Source: Coniochaeta sp. PMI_546 (taxonomy: Eukaryota > Ascomycota > Sordariomycetes > Coniochaetales > Coniochaetaceae). Taken from it: a stretch of DNA of 64,000 nt. The stretch lies in NCBI GenBank assembly GCA_021432605.1, contig MU271157.1:496001-560000 (forward strand). The letters are read 5' to 3'. Below, piece after piece: positions 24,448 to 36,590 of this stretch. A model generated the notes under the pieces. That model made no database searches and was not told the origin of the DNA. It worked only from the letters and a program-made list of their open reading frames with translations. A program made the position numbers and the translations under genes. Each line of letters begins with the position of its first letter. Position 1 is the first letter of the stretch.

Positions 24448-27400
24448 TTACTCGGTACTCCCGCGCTCCTCTGACCAAACCCCTTTGAGACTCGTCTTCT
24501 TGAGCACTAGTACTGCCAGATCCTGCAGGAGGCCGCTGGTGAGCAGCTCCAAGACTTGCAGGTGAGCTTCCAACTCTTTGCCAATCCAGTTGCGTAGCTC
24601 GATCGCGGTGAGCGAGTCCAATCCTAGAGCCGTGATAGAAGTGGTCGCTTGCTGGATGGCGACGTCCTCCGTAGAGAGCATCAAAATGGTAGCGAGCTTG
24701 CCCCGCAATCCGTCCGTCACAATGTTCACTGCCTCTTCGACGTTCGTGGCTCGCCTCAGCTTTTGAGATACGCTCAAGTCCACCGAATCGGTTGATACCT
24801 CGTCTCTGGATGCCAGAGCAGCGTCCCGCAGGATGGAGAACTTGGCATCACATGCATAAAATGGCATGGCTGACGGGTTACTGAAGTCCAGGCCGGTGAT
24901 GCACTGGTCGCTTTCGGTCTTGCCTTTGACAGCCGCTTCCACTAAAGCTAGCAGCTCGGACTCGCACATTGAGCTCCCGCCGAGGTTCTTCATCACCTGC
25001 GACCGCTTAGTAGAGTTCTCTGCTAAGTAGCCCACATCCTCGATGGCGGCTAGGTCGAGTGATACGGCAGGGAGGCCATGTCGACGTCGGCAACTAGCGA
25101 GGGCGTCAAGAAAGGTGTTGGCGGCTGCATATGCTGCTTGGCCTCGGTTGCCCACGATGCCGGCAACGGAAGAAAGCATAACAAAGAAGTCAAGTGGCTG
25201 GTTGATGAGAGCCGTGTGAAAGTTCCAAGCGCCCTGCACTTTGGGTCGCACAACAGTATTGTAATCGTCGAACGTCATCTTCTCGAACAGCACATCCTAA
25301 TAGGGTCATTTTGGTCAGTACTTGTTCAACTTAGGTGTGGCTGTGACGCCTGCTTACCTTAAGAACCATAGCGGCATGAATGACACCCCGAATTGGGGGT
25401 AAAGTCTGTGCGAGTTCCGCCAAGAGGCTGCTAACTTCCTCCTTCACAGCAGCGTCACAACGCTTGACATGAATGAACGCGCCATGTTGGAGGCTTTCTT
25501 GAATGAGTTGTTGTACCTCGGTAGCCACGGAGTCTCGACGTGAAAGTAGGATGATGTGGCGGGCACCGCGCTGGACCAGCCTTCTGGCAATGGAGCGGCC
25601 AATACCACCGCCACCACCAATGATCACATATGTAGCCTCTGCTTTCAACAGAGAACTAGACACAGGAGGATGTGTGGCCTAGAGGGTGGGAAGTGTCAGC
25701 TGAATGAAAGCTATGTAAATGGCATCTGGATTTGTTACCTTGACCTGCTCGTCCGTAGCGACGTGGCTCACGACAAGCTTGCCTGAAGTTTTGCCACTCT
25801 GTAGCTTCCGCAATGCAGACTCAACCTCAGAGATTGGAAGTACTGAGATTGGGCCGATGGGCGTGATGATATTTTTGCCGAGTAGATCCATCACCGCTGT
25901 GAGAACTCTGTGCATGGTCTTCGGTCGCTCTGCAGAGACCAGCGTCAAATCAACCGAGCTGAAGGTGCAGTTGTGTTCAAACTTGGCCATCTCCAACCTT
26001 GTGTTAGAGATGATGTCTCGTTTACCTATCTCCACGAAGCGACCAAACGGGGCCAGACAATCCCAGCTTTCTCGCAGAAGATCGCCGGCAAGCGAATTAA
26101 TGACAACATCAACTCCTCTGCCGCCTGTGGCCGCTCGCACGGTCTGCCCGAAGTCAGTGTTCCGGCTGAAGAAAATATGCTCCTCGGGGATTGAATATGT
26201 GTCTATGAGAAGCTGCTTCTTCTCCGCAGTACCAACAGTGGCATAAATGTCAGCTCCTATCATTTGCGCCAACTGAATAGCGGCTTGTCCAACGCCGCCC
26301 GATGCCGCGTGGATGAGGATCTTCTCGCCCGCCTCCATGCGAGCGAGTTCAACGATGCCATAGTACGCCGTGCTATACACCACGGGGATGGAAGCTGCGA
26401 GCTCAAAGGTCATATCCGGGGGAATGACAGCAGCGCTGGTGGCGAGACATCGGGCATAAGTTCCGTAGGCACCCAACGACATGGCACAGACGCGATCGCC
26501 AGCGATGATTGAATTGACGCTCGATCCGACGCGTGTGACCGTTCCGCTACATTCGACACCGATATAGGGACTGGGAACTTGACCCATGGCAATGACGACA
26601 TCCTTGAAGTTCATTCCGGTAGCGTGTATCTTGATCTCGATCTCGTCATCGGCCAGAGGTACCTCCAACTCATCGGTCCAGTACAATGAGTCAAGGGCAC
26701 CATATGTTCCGACGGTGAGCTTGAGCCGGCGTCCAGGCTGCGTGAATGGTTGTTGGTATGGTGATGAAGGTTGCGTTTCGCGTAAAAGCTCGAGGTTCAT
26801 GTCTTCCGCGTCCACGTAGCGAGGGACGACTAGCTGACCATTATCTTCGGCAAATTCACAATCTGACATCAATCCGTGAGGAGGACCAACAAGAGATGCT
26901 ACAAAAGCATCCGTAATAAGTTTGGCTCGATCGGCGTGATCCAAGCTTGAGTTGGGATCCAGGTCGAGAGTGGCCGCTACTTTGCCAGTCTCGGAACGAA
27001 CAGTACGTAGAAGACCTTGCGCGATATTGTGTTCAGGGTTTTCCGCAAAGCGATACGCCCCAGCGCTGACCCAAAGGATCGAAGAGCATGTCAAAAGGAG
27101 TGGTTGGACGGCCTCAAAGGTGGTTGCATCCATGTTGAGCAATAACGGCGTGTCAAGCTCGGTCAATGAGATGTATCGGCCAGTTGGTGACGATGTACAA
27201 GAAGACAAACTAGACACAAGCGGCGCAACACCGAAGTGAAATTCGATCCGCCGAGTGAGGGCTGCGATGAGCGGGTCTGCTTTGTCTCTTTCCGTCAGGA
27301 TAATGATTGCATCTTCATTTTGCCTGCCACGGCAGACGAGCGCATTCTCTCCACTGCTATTGAGTTGGTCGTTATGGAGCTCCAGAGTGTTGCCGTTTGT

Positions 27401-30400
27401 TTCATCTTTTTCAAGGCTGCCTTCATCAAGGTGCTCGTTATGAGACACCACCGTGTGGCCGTTCGTTCCGCAATTGTCACTACTGTCGCCATTGACCTGG
27501 GGCAGAGCTGGAACTAGAGGCTGCCATTGAACCCTGTAGCATAGGCGTCGGGGTGCCTCGCAAGTGTTGATGTCATTCCTGACGGGAGTCATCCTGAAGC
27601 CTGCGATTGCCACAACGGGCTCGTCATGTCGATTGTCCCAGGAGTCAATGAAGAAATCGACAGGTCCGGAACTGCTAGGATCATGTACACCATGAGCAAT
27701 GACTTGCAGCGATTCGCCAGGCCGATTAGGAATAGTTGCATTGATGTCGACTTCCCTGATTGCAGAAGGCATGAAGAGACTTTGCATTTCACCTCGGCCA
27801 GCACCCAAGATTGGGAAGGTTAGCTGAAAGAAGAGATCTATGAACGCCGTGGGTAAAATGGAAGGGGATTCATGGCCCGCAGGCATGGTACTAGAAGTAT
27901 CAGGAACGGCGACACGGCAAGAGGAGTGCCGTACGCCTGCCTGAAGCTCGCCCATCGCTTGCAAGGTGAAGGCCGACCTGTAGCCGGCACCTAAGCGCTC
28001 CAGTTCTGTATAGAATGCCTGAAGTGATATCCCTGGACTCTTGAGCGCCTTGGCTTGTTCCCGACGTGTGTGGGCGTCCGGCCGCTTTATATCAGAAACC
28101 GGATTGGCTGTCGTCTGCTTTTTGACGCCCACAAGGCCACGACAGTGCTCCAGCCATCCCCTATTCGGAGCCCATGACGATATAGTGAACTCGTCCCATT
28201 CGCTGGAGTAGGACTTGGTGCCCTCAGCATAGGCTTTCAGGGAAACCACAGTCTCATACTGGGCTCCGTCGTCAAGAATCAAGGCTTTCGTAGCCTGGAT
28301 TTGTCGCAAACGAAATCCAGAAATCTGTTCGCGGGCCAAACCCTGTAGTTGTGCTCTCTGTGAGGCGGCTTCTACGGCCATGCATAGGTAGCCGGCCAGT
28401 GGGAATGTGATCAGCGACTGCATCTTGTGATCCTTCAGCCATGGCACATCGTCGGTGGAGAGAATGTTTCTCCACACAGGCTCTGCACTGCTGTAGGCAT
28501 CTTCCAGGGTGCCTAGTAGATCGTGACGTGCAAAAGGCTTGAGTCGATGTTGCTTGGCCACACGCGACTCGAACCAGTACTTGTGATCCGACCACGGATA
28601 TGGAGGAAAGTCTCCGATGACAACTGGTCGCTGAACAGAACTGTTGGTCTGATTGATCTCAGCAAGGTTGATGGAATGACCCAGAGTAAACAAACGTCCT
28701 GCAAGCTTTAACATTGTCTCCGTCCCATGCTGATTGCGGACAAGACACGGCATGTACTTGACTTCTGATGCTGTTTGCTGGCTCATGCTCTTGAGAACTT
28801 GCTTGATAGGCCCCTCCAGAGCACTGTGTGGTCCAACTTCAATGATTATGTCTGGCTTGACATCGGTGCAGAGGTGCCTCATAGCAGTTGAAAACAAAAC
28901 GGGCTGCGTCAAGTTTGCAACCCAGTAAGAAGCGTTCAGACAGTCCCCAGCAACTCGCACGCCCAATAGTGAGGAGTAGAAAGTGACCCCTTCTCTCAAG
29001 GAGTGAGCTGGGACGTGCTTAATGGCGTTCATGTAATCGTTGGCGACTAACTCCATATGAGTTGAATGATAGGCAACGTCAACGCGAAGTTTCCGGTGAA
29101 ACAAGCTTTGACTCTCAAGAGCAACGGCCAAGGCGTCAACCGCTCCCTCGTCTCCTGACACCGTGACGGAGTCAGGCGAATTCTCGCACGCCACGCAAAC
29201 ATTGTCCAGGCCGAGGAGCTTTATCGTCTTTCTGACCTCTGCAGGTGCTGCACCGACTGCAAGCATAGCACCCCGAAGGCTTGGGTACTTTGATTTGATA
29301 TTCGCGGCTACCTGTCCGCGATGGTACGCAACAGCCATAGCATCATCCAGGGTGATGGCTCCAGCAGCGAAGGCCGCTGCGATTTCACCGCTAGAATGTC
29401 CAATCGTCGCGGAAGGATTGATTCCCCAAGACGATAGCAGTGCCGTCAAGGCCAGTTGCACTGCTGTACAGACCGGCTGGGAGATGTGAGCCTTGCCAAT
29501 GTTGGACTCTTCCTTGGGCTTGGATATCTCGCTTAGAAGGTCAAAATCTGCGCCTAGACGGCGAAGGCAGTCCGCCGCAGCGTTGAGTGTGTTTGCGAAG
29601 ACAGGGTGTGTTTGTAAAAGCTCGTGGCCCATCTGAGGCCATTGAGCCCCTTGACCAGTGTACGCAAAAGCGATCTTCGGCGCAGGAGACGCTCGCCGGG
29701 GGACTGTAGTTGCGTTGTTGAGAGCGACGGTGAGCTCGTCACAGGAGGAAGCTGTGACGGCAATACGCCAGGGAAGATGGGTTCGCCTCTCGCCGAGTGT
29801 GTAAGCCATGTCTCCCAACAAACGCTTCTGGAAGATCTCCGGATGCTGCTCAATATAGACACCGATTTGTGATGCGACTCGCCTGGTTGCGCCTTCATCG
29901 TAGGCACTGAGAACAAGCAGCTTTGGTGACTCTGTTCGTGCCTCTTGTGGAAGGTCGCTGAGAGACCATGGGGGTGCTTGCAGGACAGCATGCGCGTTTG
30001 AGCCACCAAACCCGAAATTGTTGACACTGATGAAACGCTTATTCTTCGGCCAGGGCCGAATTTTGATGGGGACCTTGATGTTCCACTCATCCAGAGGAAT
30101 TGACTCATTTGCCTGTTCGAAGTTGACGTTTGGAAGAATGAACCCCTTCTCGAGCATCAAGGACGCCTTGATGACTGAGATGATGCCACTTGCGTTCTCC
30201 AGGTGGCCGATGTTTGTCTTTACGGAACCCATATATAGGGGCGCGCGCTTCGTACGCCCAGAGCCGAAGACGCGATATACAGCCCCCGCTTCAATCGGGT
30301 CACCGACCTTGGTGCCGGTGCCGTGTGCCTCTACAAATCCCGTATCTTCGGGCGAGATATTTGCTCGAGCATACACGTCACGAATGAGCCGCTCTTGGGC

Positions 30401-31455
30401 ATCACCGCTAGGCGTTGTCATTCCTAGCGTGCAGTTGTATTAGGATCCAAATTCGCAGGGCCGATCATGAGACATTCACATACCCAGAGTTTTGCCGTCT
30501 TGGCCTGTACCAGTATTGACAATGACAGAACGGATTTTGTCGTTATCCTTGAGTGCCTGTTGTAAAGGCTTCAAGACGAGGCAACCGACACCTTCACCTC
30601 GTGCAAAGCCAGACTTGGCGCGCTTCTCAAATGCAAAAGTCTTTCCGTCATCATTGAAAATTCTGTAATGCGGCGTTAGCATCTTTCTCCCGTCCAACGT
30701 TCCTTAGTGCTTGCATCTTACCCTAACATCGACATGGAAACCATATCATCTGGCTGTACATGTAAGCTACATCCAGCGACGATAGCCGAGTCGGACTCGC
30801 CAGAGCGAATGCTCTGTACTGCCGAGTGCAGCGCGTACAGGCTTGAGGAACAAGCAGTGTCAACAGCGAAACAGGGGCCGCGGAGGTCAAAGTAGTACGA
30901 GATGCGGCCGGCTTGAATGGAGTGGTGGTTTCCCGTAGCATCAAACATAGGGACTTGGTTCAAGTCTCTCAGTGTGCCTATGCGGTAATCCGATGCTGTG
31001 GCGCCAACAAAGACGCCCATATTGCGGCCAGCAATCGACTCTTTGGGAAAGCCAGCGTTTTCGAGAGCTTCATATGTGCACTCCAAAAGTTGGCGCTGTT
31101 GGGGATCTGAACGGTGTCATGTAAGCATAAAGATAGTCTACTGGTGACACCTATAAAGGTGATATGAGGGACTTATCGTACCCATTGCCATAGCTTCTTG
31201 TTGAGTGATCTGGAAGAAGGGCGCGTCAAACCTTGACAGATCTTGACTCATGAAGTAACCCCCTTTCTGATTGAAGCATCCTTTTTTCTGAGGATTTGGA
31301 TGATGGTAGGCATCGACTGAGAATCTGTCTGTTGGCACAGGTGTCCACCCGTCCCGCGAGCGTGACAGCATAGTCCATAGATCTTCAGGCGTCGAGACGT
31401 CCCCTGAGAGGCGACAAGACATGCCTACGATGGCGATTGGCTCCAGTGATGCCAT
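24448..31455 (-). CDS. highly reducing type I polyketide synthase
   Basis: Six exons (31455-31182, 31106-30722, 30662-30484, 30423-25739, 25678-25358, 25296-24448) give 2230 aa. Domain order with approximate residues: KS 1-430 (DTACSSS, VEAHGTGT, TNIGHLENASG, so the Cys-His-His triad is present). AT 530-840 (YTGQGAQWPQ, GHSSGEIAAAFAAG). DH 910-1200 (WLKDHKMQ...FP keeps the His; the usual Gly of HxxxGxxxxP is Ser). A structural region without a methyltransferase follows. ER 1500-1820 (HAASGGVGQAAIQLAQ). KR 1855-2040 (IIGGGGGIGRS, SSVAGIVGNRGQAAYAAAN). ACP 2140-2215 (GLDSLTAIELRNW, Ser for phosphopantetheine). There is no thioesterase or reductase at the C-terminus, so chain release needs a partner, probably the adjacent hydrolase. 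The protein should build a reduced, unbranched chain from malonyl-CoA with NADPH. At about 2230 aa it is shorter than methyltransferase-containing relatives (about 2500). The start ATG is followed directly by the KS N-terminus (EPIAIVGMSCR). Confidence 0.95.
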
Positions 31456-32469
31456 GGCTATAGCTGTATCAAGGTGCGTAGATAGCGTATAGTCAAGGCT
31501 CTCTGGGCTAGGACGTCTAAACCGGTGAAAACCTCAAGCATAAGGGACCGTTGGACGAGTGCGCCTTAAGTAATGAAGCCAAGCTATTGTGTGATGACAC
31601 GAGTGCCGACATGGCATAGGCGAGCATACCTAGACTTAGTGCTCGACGAGTGAACCATGGGCATTGAAGCCCAACTCTCATACAGTCAAGCATCTCCTGA
31701 GCCTGCCATCGAGATTGTACGCGGATCTTTGCCTGTCCAGGCGGGCGTGTATGCACAACATTGCATTCCAAGGTCCTGCTATCGCCAATAATGTCCAGAT
31801 TGGTCTGGAAGAAACCTAATGAGCTCGCTTTCTTCGCACATTGCGACAAAGATCGTCTCACCGGTCGTTCATCGACGTTGGTAGGTCGACTTGCATGCCA
31901 CACTTACAAGACCTAAACAGGCAGTTGCATAGCAAGCACTTACAGCTACCCCTGCCACTTCTTTTCGGGCATAGATATCACATCTCGCCCGCATTGATCT
32001 ACATACTTCGGTCGATCAGCCGGCTCTTGGTGTCGTTTATCTGATCCCTTGCAGCCAGTTGACCCCCACATTGAACGTCGTGCTACCACATTGACTCGAC
32101 ATTGGATAGTCAGGAACAGGGGCTTTTGATAAAAGCATTGAAGGCCATTCGTCGTGTCCAGTTCCCACATGTTACCGCCTGTTTGAGGGCATGATCGGCG
32201 GTCTCTGCGATGGATTACGCGCTCGACCAGTTCAGGTAACCAGGTAAAGCAGAAGGCATCTCCGCATCTTTGAAGGACAGGGCCCGACTGATCGTATCTA
32301 AATTATCTAAGTCGTCATGATCTCCTGTTAGTAGTTCAGAACACATAAAGGGCTCTGTAATAACGACGGCACGTCGCCGTGAAGTTTATGTGTGATCTGA
32401 AAGTGTCGATTCCTTGACATAATTTCTTTTCGCCCACGAATCTAGTCACACGGTGTGGAAGTGCCCAGG
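31456..32469. promoter_or_regulatory. shared divergent promoter of PKS and hydrolase genes
   Basis: About 1 kb separates the start codons of the synthase (minus) and the FSH hydrolase (plus), so this region probably drives both genes together, as is common in fungal secondary-metabolite loci. I see no strong TATA box or obvious repeated operator. A minus-strand open frame at 31517-31903 (128 codons) has no recognised features. No pathway-specific regulator gene is present nearby. Confidence 0.5.
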
Positions 32470-33398
32470 ATGAAGATTCTCTGCCTGCACGGTGCTTTTG
32501 GCAGCGCCTCCGTAAGTGAAATTAAGGCCGGGGGGCATGGCCCTGCCACTTACAACACTAACACACGCAGAATTTCAAAGTTCAGCTACGCCCTTTTCTC
32601 GATGCTGTTGAACAGGTTGGGGGAATTGAGTTCAAATGGATCAATGGTGGACATAGCGTCGTCCCTCCTCCTGGCTTTCAGAACTTCTTTGGACTGGCGC
32701 CTCACTATCGCTTCATCGATTTCGACGGCATCAGCGAAATGGACGACATGCTTTCCAAGATAAGAGAGATGCCGCAGGAATCCACGCCCGAAGATACCAT
32801 CCGCAAACTGATAGGGGACATGGAATCCTTCGGAGGACATGCAGTGAGATCCACCTTGGACAGACTCTTCGAGATTCTGGAGCAGGATCCCGACATCGAC
32901 GTGGGTACATGATGCTACCGTACGGAAGTATTGCTCCTAATCATGTGTACAGGGCATTCTCGGGTATTCGGAGGGGGCCATGGTTGCCTCTACGCTCATT
33001 CTCGAGGAGGCTCGGCGGTGTGTGGAGCAGAACCGGCCTCGGCAGATCAAGGTTAACCTCCTTCGGACCCTCCCTAGCGCGAAATTTGACTGACATATTC
33101 TCAGTATGGCATTTTCTTCGCGGGCTGGCCCCCTCTCCGCCTGGAGGAGGGCGATTTAGTCCGATGCCTCCTCGCCGATGAGTGCGAGAACATAATTGAT
33201 GTGCCGACATGTCACATTGTTGGATGCAACGATCCATACATCCACGGCGCCATGGCCCTTTTTAGCATGTGTGATGAGGACACGGCCATCCTCTTTGATC
33301 ACGGAAAGGGGCATACCATTCCTCGCGACGCGAAGACTCTGGCGGAATTGGCTGTTGCGGTGGAGTGCACTTGCAAAAGCAATACAGCATGCATCTGA
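32470..33398 (+). CDS. FSH/LovG-type serine hydrolase (trans-acting thioesterase candidate)
   Basis: Four exons (32470-32511, 32571-32900, 32953-33051, 33105-33398) encode 254 aa. The start MKILCLHGAFGSAS is the classic FSH N-terminus with the oxyanion-loop HGxxxxA. The nucleophile elbow is GYSEG (Ser near residue 130), the acid lies in GCNDPYIHG (Asp near 200) and the histidine in GKGHTIP (near 224), so the alpha/beta-hydrolase triad looks complete. Members of this family beside reducing polyketide synthases, such as LovG of the lovastatin pathway, hydrolyse the finished chain from the carrier protein. The synthase next door lacks its own release domain, and the two genes are divergent across one promoter. 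That context favours product release or ester transfer over a general esterase role. An in-frame GTG upstream is not used because ATG 32470 gives the family N-terminus. Confidence 0.92.
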
Positions 33399-34147
33399 CA
33401 AAGGGTGGCTGAGATAGTGACTCGGTAGCCAACGGTCCATAGCCAATCATTCAATCTGACCTGCATAAGATCGTCACTTGTTCGCCCTCTTCCGGCCTGG
33501 TTCGGTCGCTGGGAAGACGGGGCTACCCGCGCATTACACATGCATAATCATTGGTCCTTGTGTTATTCACGCTGAGGCGCATCGCGCAATATCATTTGTC
33601 GAGCATGATGTCTATCAGCAAGATATGTCTTGAAGTGGCAGGGCGACCGTTACACGACATTCCTAGACTCAGTCTGTCAAGTGTGCCAAGCGGCAAGAAT
33701 GGCGGGATCGTCAGACATATTGTCTCGTTTAGTCGCAGTGCTACTGTGATATGTAGGTCAGTGTGAAGGAAACATTTGCGAAGATTCAGGCTTCAACTTC
33801 ATGGCTTATTGCATCTTTGTTCAAGCGATTGCATCTACTAACGTCACAGTGAGTCATTGTGTCACCTTCTCGATATGCAACCCTTCCGTGCTGCATATGG
33901 CGACGCATTGCTTAGTGGGTTCGTCTCGGACCACAGACCGAGTCCGCATCGATGGATGTGAAGCCTCAAACGGCACTATCCGCGCTCCCTTGATCTACAC
34001 TGGCGTCACGGCTGCGTTCCCAGTGCCAAACAGATGAGAATTTGATACAAGGCATGCCCACGGTTCCAAATCCACGACGACAGACGGTCATCCCATTTCA
34101 AAACTCAACTACTTCTTACAGCTGTGGATCAAGGTAGTAAACCTAAA
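33399..34147. other. intergenic region before the glycosyltransferase
   Basis: This 750-bp gap holds the 3' end of the hydrolase gene and the promoter of the glycosyltransferase gene. Open frames here are short and featureless. No repeat is seen. Confidence 0.4.
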
Positions 34148-35850
34148 ATGACGATGGGGGTGAACGACGCTGTCCAGCCCAAGAAGATTCTTCTGATCAC
34201 CAATGAGGATCGGGGTCAGGCCAATGCCTTCCTAGCAACGTCCGATGCTCTTCTACAGGCCGATCCAAGTCTAGAACTTCATTTTGCCTCCTTTGCTGGT
34301 CTCCAGGCAGCCGTGACTTCGACCTGGCAGCACGCACAGCTCACAGCAGCCGGAGCTAAGCAGATCACTTTCCATCAAATCAAAGGCCTGTCCATGGCTG
34401 AAGGAGTCCAAAACTATTTCCTTGCGAGGAAAACACCAAGGAAGGGCCTGTTGCCAGCCTCATTCTTATCACCCCCGGGATTCTTGAATACACTTCGGGC
34501 TATCCGCGACACCATACCCGTCCTGGTTCCATATGATGGCCCACAGCTTGTGGAGATCTTCTCGTCAATTGTGGACATCATCAACGAAGTTGACGCTGAC
34601 CTGGTCGTCGTCGACAGCTTAATGACCCCCGCATTGACTGCTTGCTGTCACTTAGGGATCAAATTTGTCTGTCTCAGCCCGAATGCCATCAAGGACTTTT
34701 CAGCACGTACCCAGCCTTATGGTGCTGGTCTCTGGAAGTACCCTGCGTAAGTGAGATACACAACCGGTGAATCAAGACCCTAAGCCAGAGCAAAGACCCA
34801 GCTATTGCTTGCGGAATCGTGACACAGATGGTTGCTGACAGATTATCAGTCTCTTCTCTGGGTTTTCCTATCCAATCCCGTGGTATAGAGTCCCCCAGAA
34901 TATCTTCTACATCCTCTACGCGGTAAATTTGTACTTGAAGGACAAATATCGACAATCCGTGGAGGAGCACTTAGCAAAGCAGACAAAAGCCACTCTGAAG
35001 ACGCCCGTCGACTTGATCCGGAGCCCACCTCCGGGACTGAAGATTCTTGTGGGAAGTATACAAGAACTGGACTACCCAGTCATACCACCAAGTCATATCT
35101 TTCCCTGCGGTCCCATTGTGAGGAGCGCAAGGCCGCTAGGGGACGTGGACCCGGAACTGGCCACCTGGTTATCGAGACGGCCCACATTATACATCAATCT
35201 AGGGTCAATCTGCCACATCGAAGAGGAACGCGCCCTGGAGCTTGCGCGCGGAGTAGTGGTCGTGCTTGAGCAGGCGCAGCTTGCCACATCACCTACCCCC
35301 GGGCTTCAGGTTCTATGGAAGCTGAGCAAATTTGGGCAGTACTCCACCGATGCGGGATCGAACATGCATCGAATTCTGAACCACTGGGTCGACTCAGGCT
35401 TAGTCCGGATTGTCGACTGGCTCCAGCCGGAACCGATTGCAGTTCTCGAGAGCGGACATGTGGCGTGTATTGTCCATCACGGGGGAGCAAACTCGTTCAA
35501 CGAAGCCGTGATGTAAGTCTGCCCTAACTGTCTAAGATGCCATACATAATAGCACGAGCAGTCATTGACACGCCCATAGAGCCGGTGTACCCCAGGTGGT
35601 GCTTCCGCAGTGGACAGACTGCTATGATTACGCCCAGCGAGTCGAGCTGCTGGGTATTGGACGACTTGGGAGTCGGAAAGCTAAGCCTCTGTGGGATGCT
35701 GAGGAACTGGGTTATGTGCTTTCCGACGTCCTGTTTGGAAAATCCTCCGACTCGATACGGCGCAAAGCAAAAGCCTTGGCAGCGGTCTGCAAGAGTAGAG
35801 GCGACGGAGCAGCTAACGCCGCTCGCCTACTGCTAGAGGAATGTCTCTAG
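34148..35850 (+). CDS. family-1 UDP-glycosyltransferase
   Basis: Three exons (34148-34746, 34850-35512, 35580-35850) encode 510 aa. The N-terminal acceptor domain begins ILLITNEDRGQANAFLATSD, and the partner Asp is probably in DLVVVDSLM. The C-terminal donor domain has TLYINLGSI, DWLQPEPIAVLESGHVA, HHGGANSFNEAVIAGVPQ and LPQWTDCYDYA, matching the UDP-sugar signature including HGG...NSxxE and the final D-Y/Q position. The canonical catalytic His of the GHxxP motif is replaced by Gln24 (GQAN); the same substitution is, as I recall, frequent in one fungal subgroup. The enzyme would transfer a sugar (glucose-type from UDP-sugar) to a small lipophilic acceptor in the cytosol. Following the synthase and hydrolase, its likely acceptor is the polyketide. 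A second ATG at 34154 is also possible. Confidence 0.92.
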
Positions 35851-36590
35851 TCATAGGCACTGGTCACGTCGAGGATTGATTGTATGGGTCCTCCAGACGC
35901 ATCGTAGTTTGGTGAAAAGGTTCCAAGGTCATTGATTTTTCTTCAGCCCCGAACACTTTCCACCCAGATTTCACCGCAGGCGGACAGAGGTTCTTGATGG
36001 TGGAATACAAACATGGAAGTTTAGTGCTACAGTAAATTTCCTACAAACATCGTTCACTGTTTTTTTCTTATCCTTTTTCTATAAAAAAAAAATATAAAAA
36101 AAATATAAAAAAAAAAAAGAATTAATTGTATTACGCTCATTTATGACATTTCCGGGTGCAGTTTGGCTACTATTGTCTCTCCATCTGTGTCTCCGATACA
36201 AGAGGTCTAGTGAGATGTCAGCGTTATGCCACCGGGAATGCTGGCAGTCTTGAGCACCACTTCAGCCGCGGCAAAATTGCATAGCTGAAGGGACCTTTCA
36301 GCCTAAGTACGGCGATATTTTACTTAGTCCACTAAAGATCAGCTTGCCTATTTCAGATAAGTATCGTTTCGGACCAGTCTCACGTCAAGTTAGGATGATT
36401 TATGAGGAACTTATGTTAAGGGGAATAACAATCTGTCTTAAGTACCCAAACCGTGCAATGCCTATTATCCTTCCAAGTGATCCTGTCCTTCCCTGTCCAA
36501 TCTATGCTGTCCAATTTGAAAATGCAAGTGTTGTTACAAGTTCGATACCATGAGTCGCTCCATGTAATCCATTGATGTCGAGAGTGAATA
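35851..36590. other. convergent intergenic region with A-rich tract
   Basis: The glycosyltransferase (plus) and the next gene (minus) end toward each other here. At 36081-36120 there is an almost pure A tract broken only by a few T (AAAAATATAAAA type), preceded by a short T run at about 36058-36067. This could act in 3'-end formation or simply mark a nucleosome-poor boundary. No gene is supported. Confidence 0.5.

Noticed and set aside
31517-31903. 128-codon minus-strand frame in the PKS/hydrolase promoter
   Set aside because: Looked at as a possible regulator fragment, but no Zn2Cys6 or other domain is present and it sits within the shared promoter.
36081-36120. A-rich tract as a possible poly(A) tail of a LINE or SINE
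   Set aside because: No element body, target-site duplication or promoter boxes are visible upstream; treated as a simple low-complexity tract.
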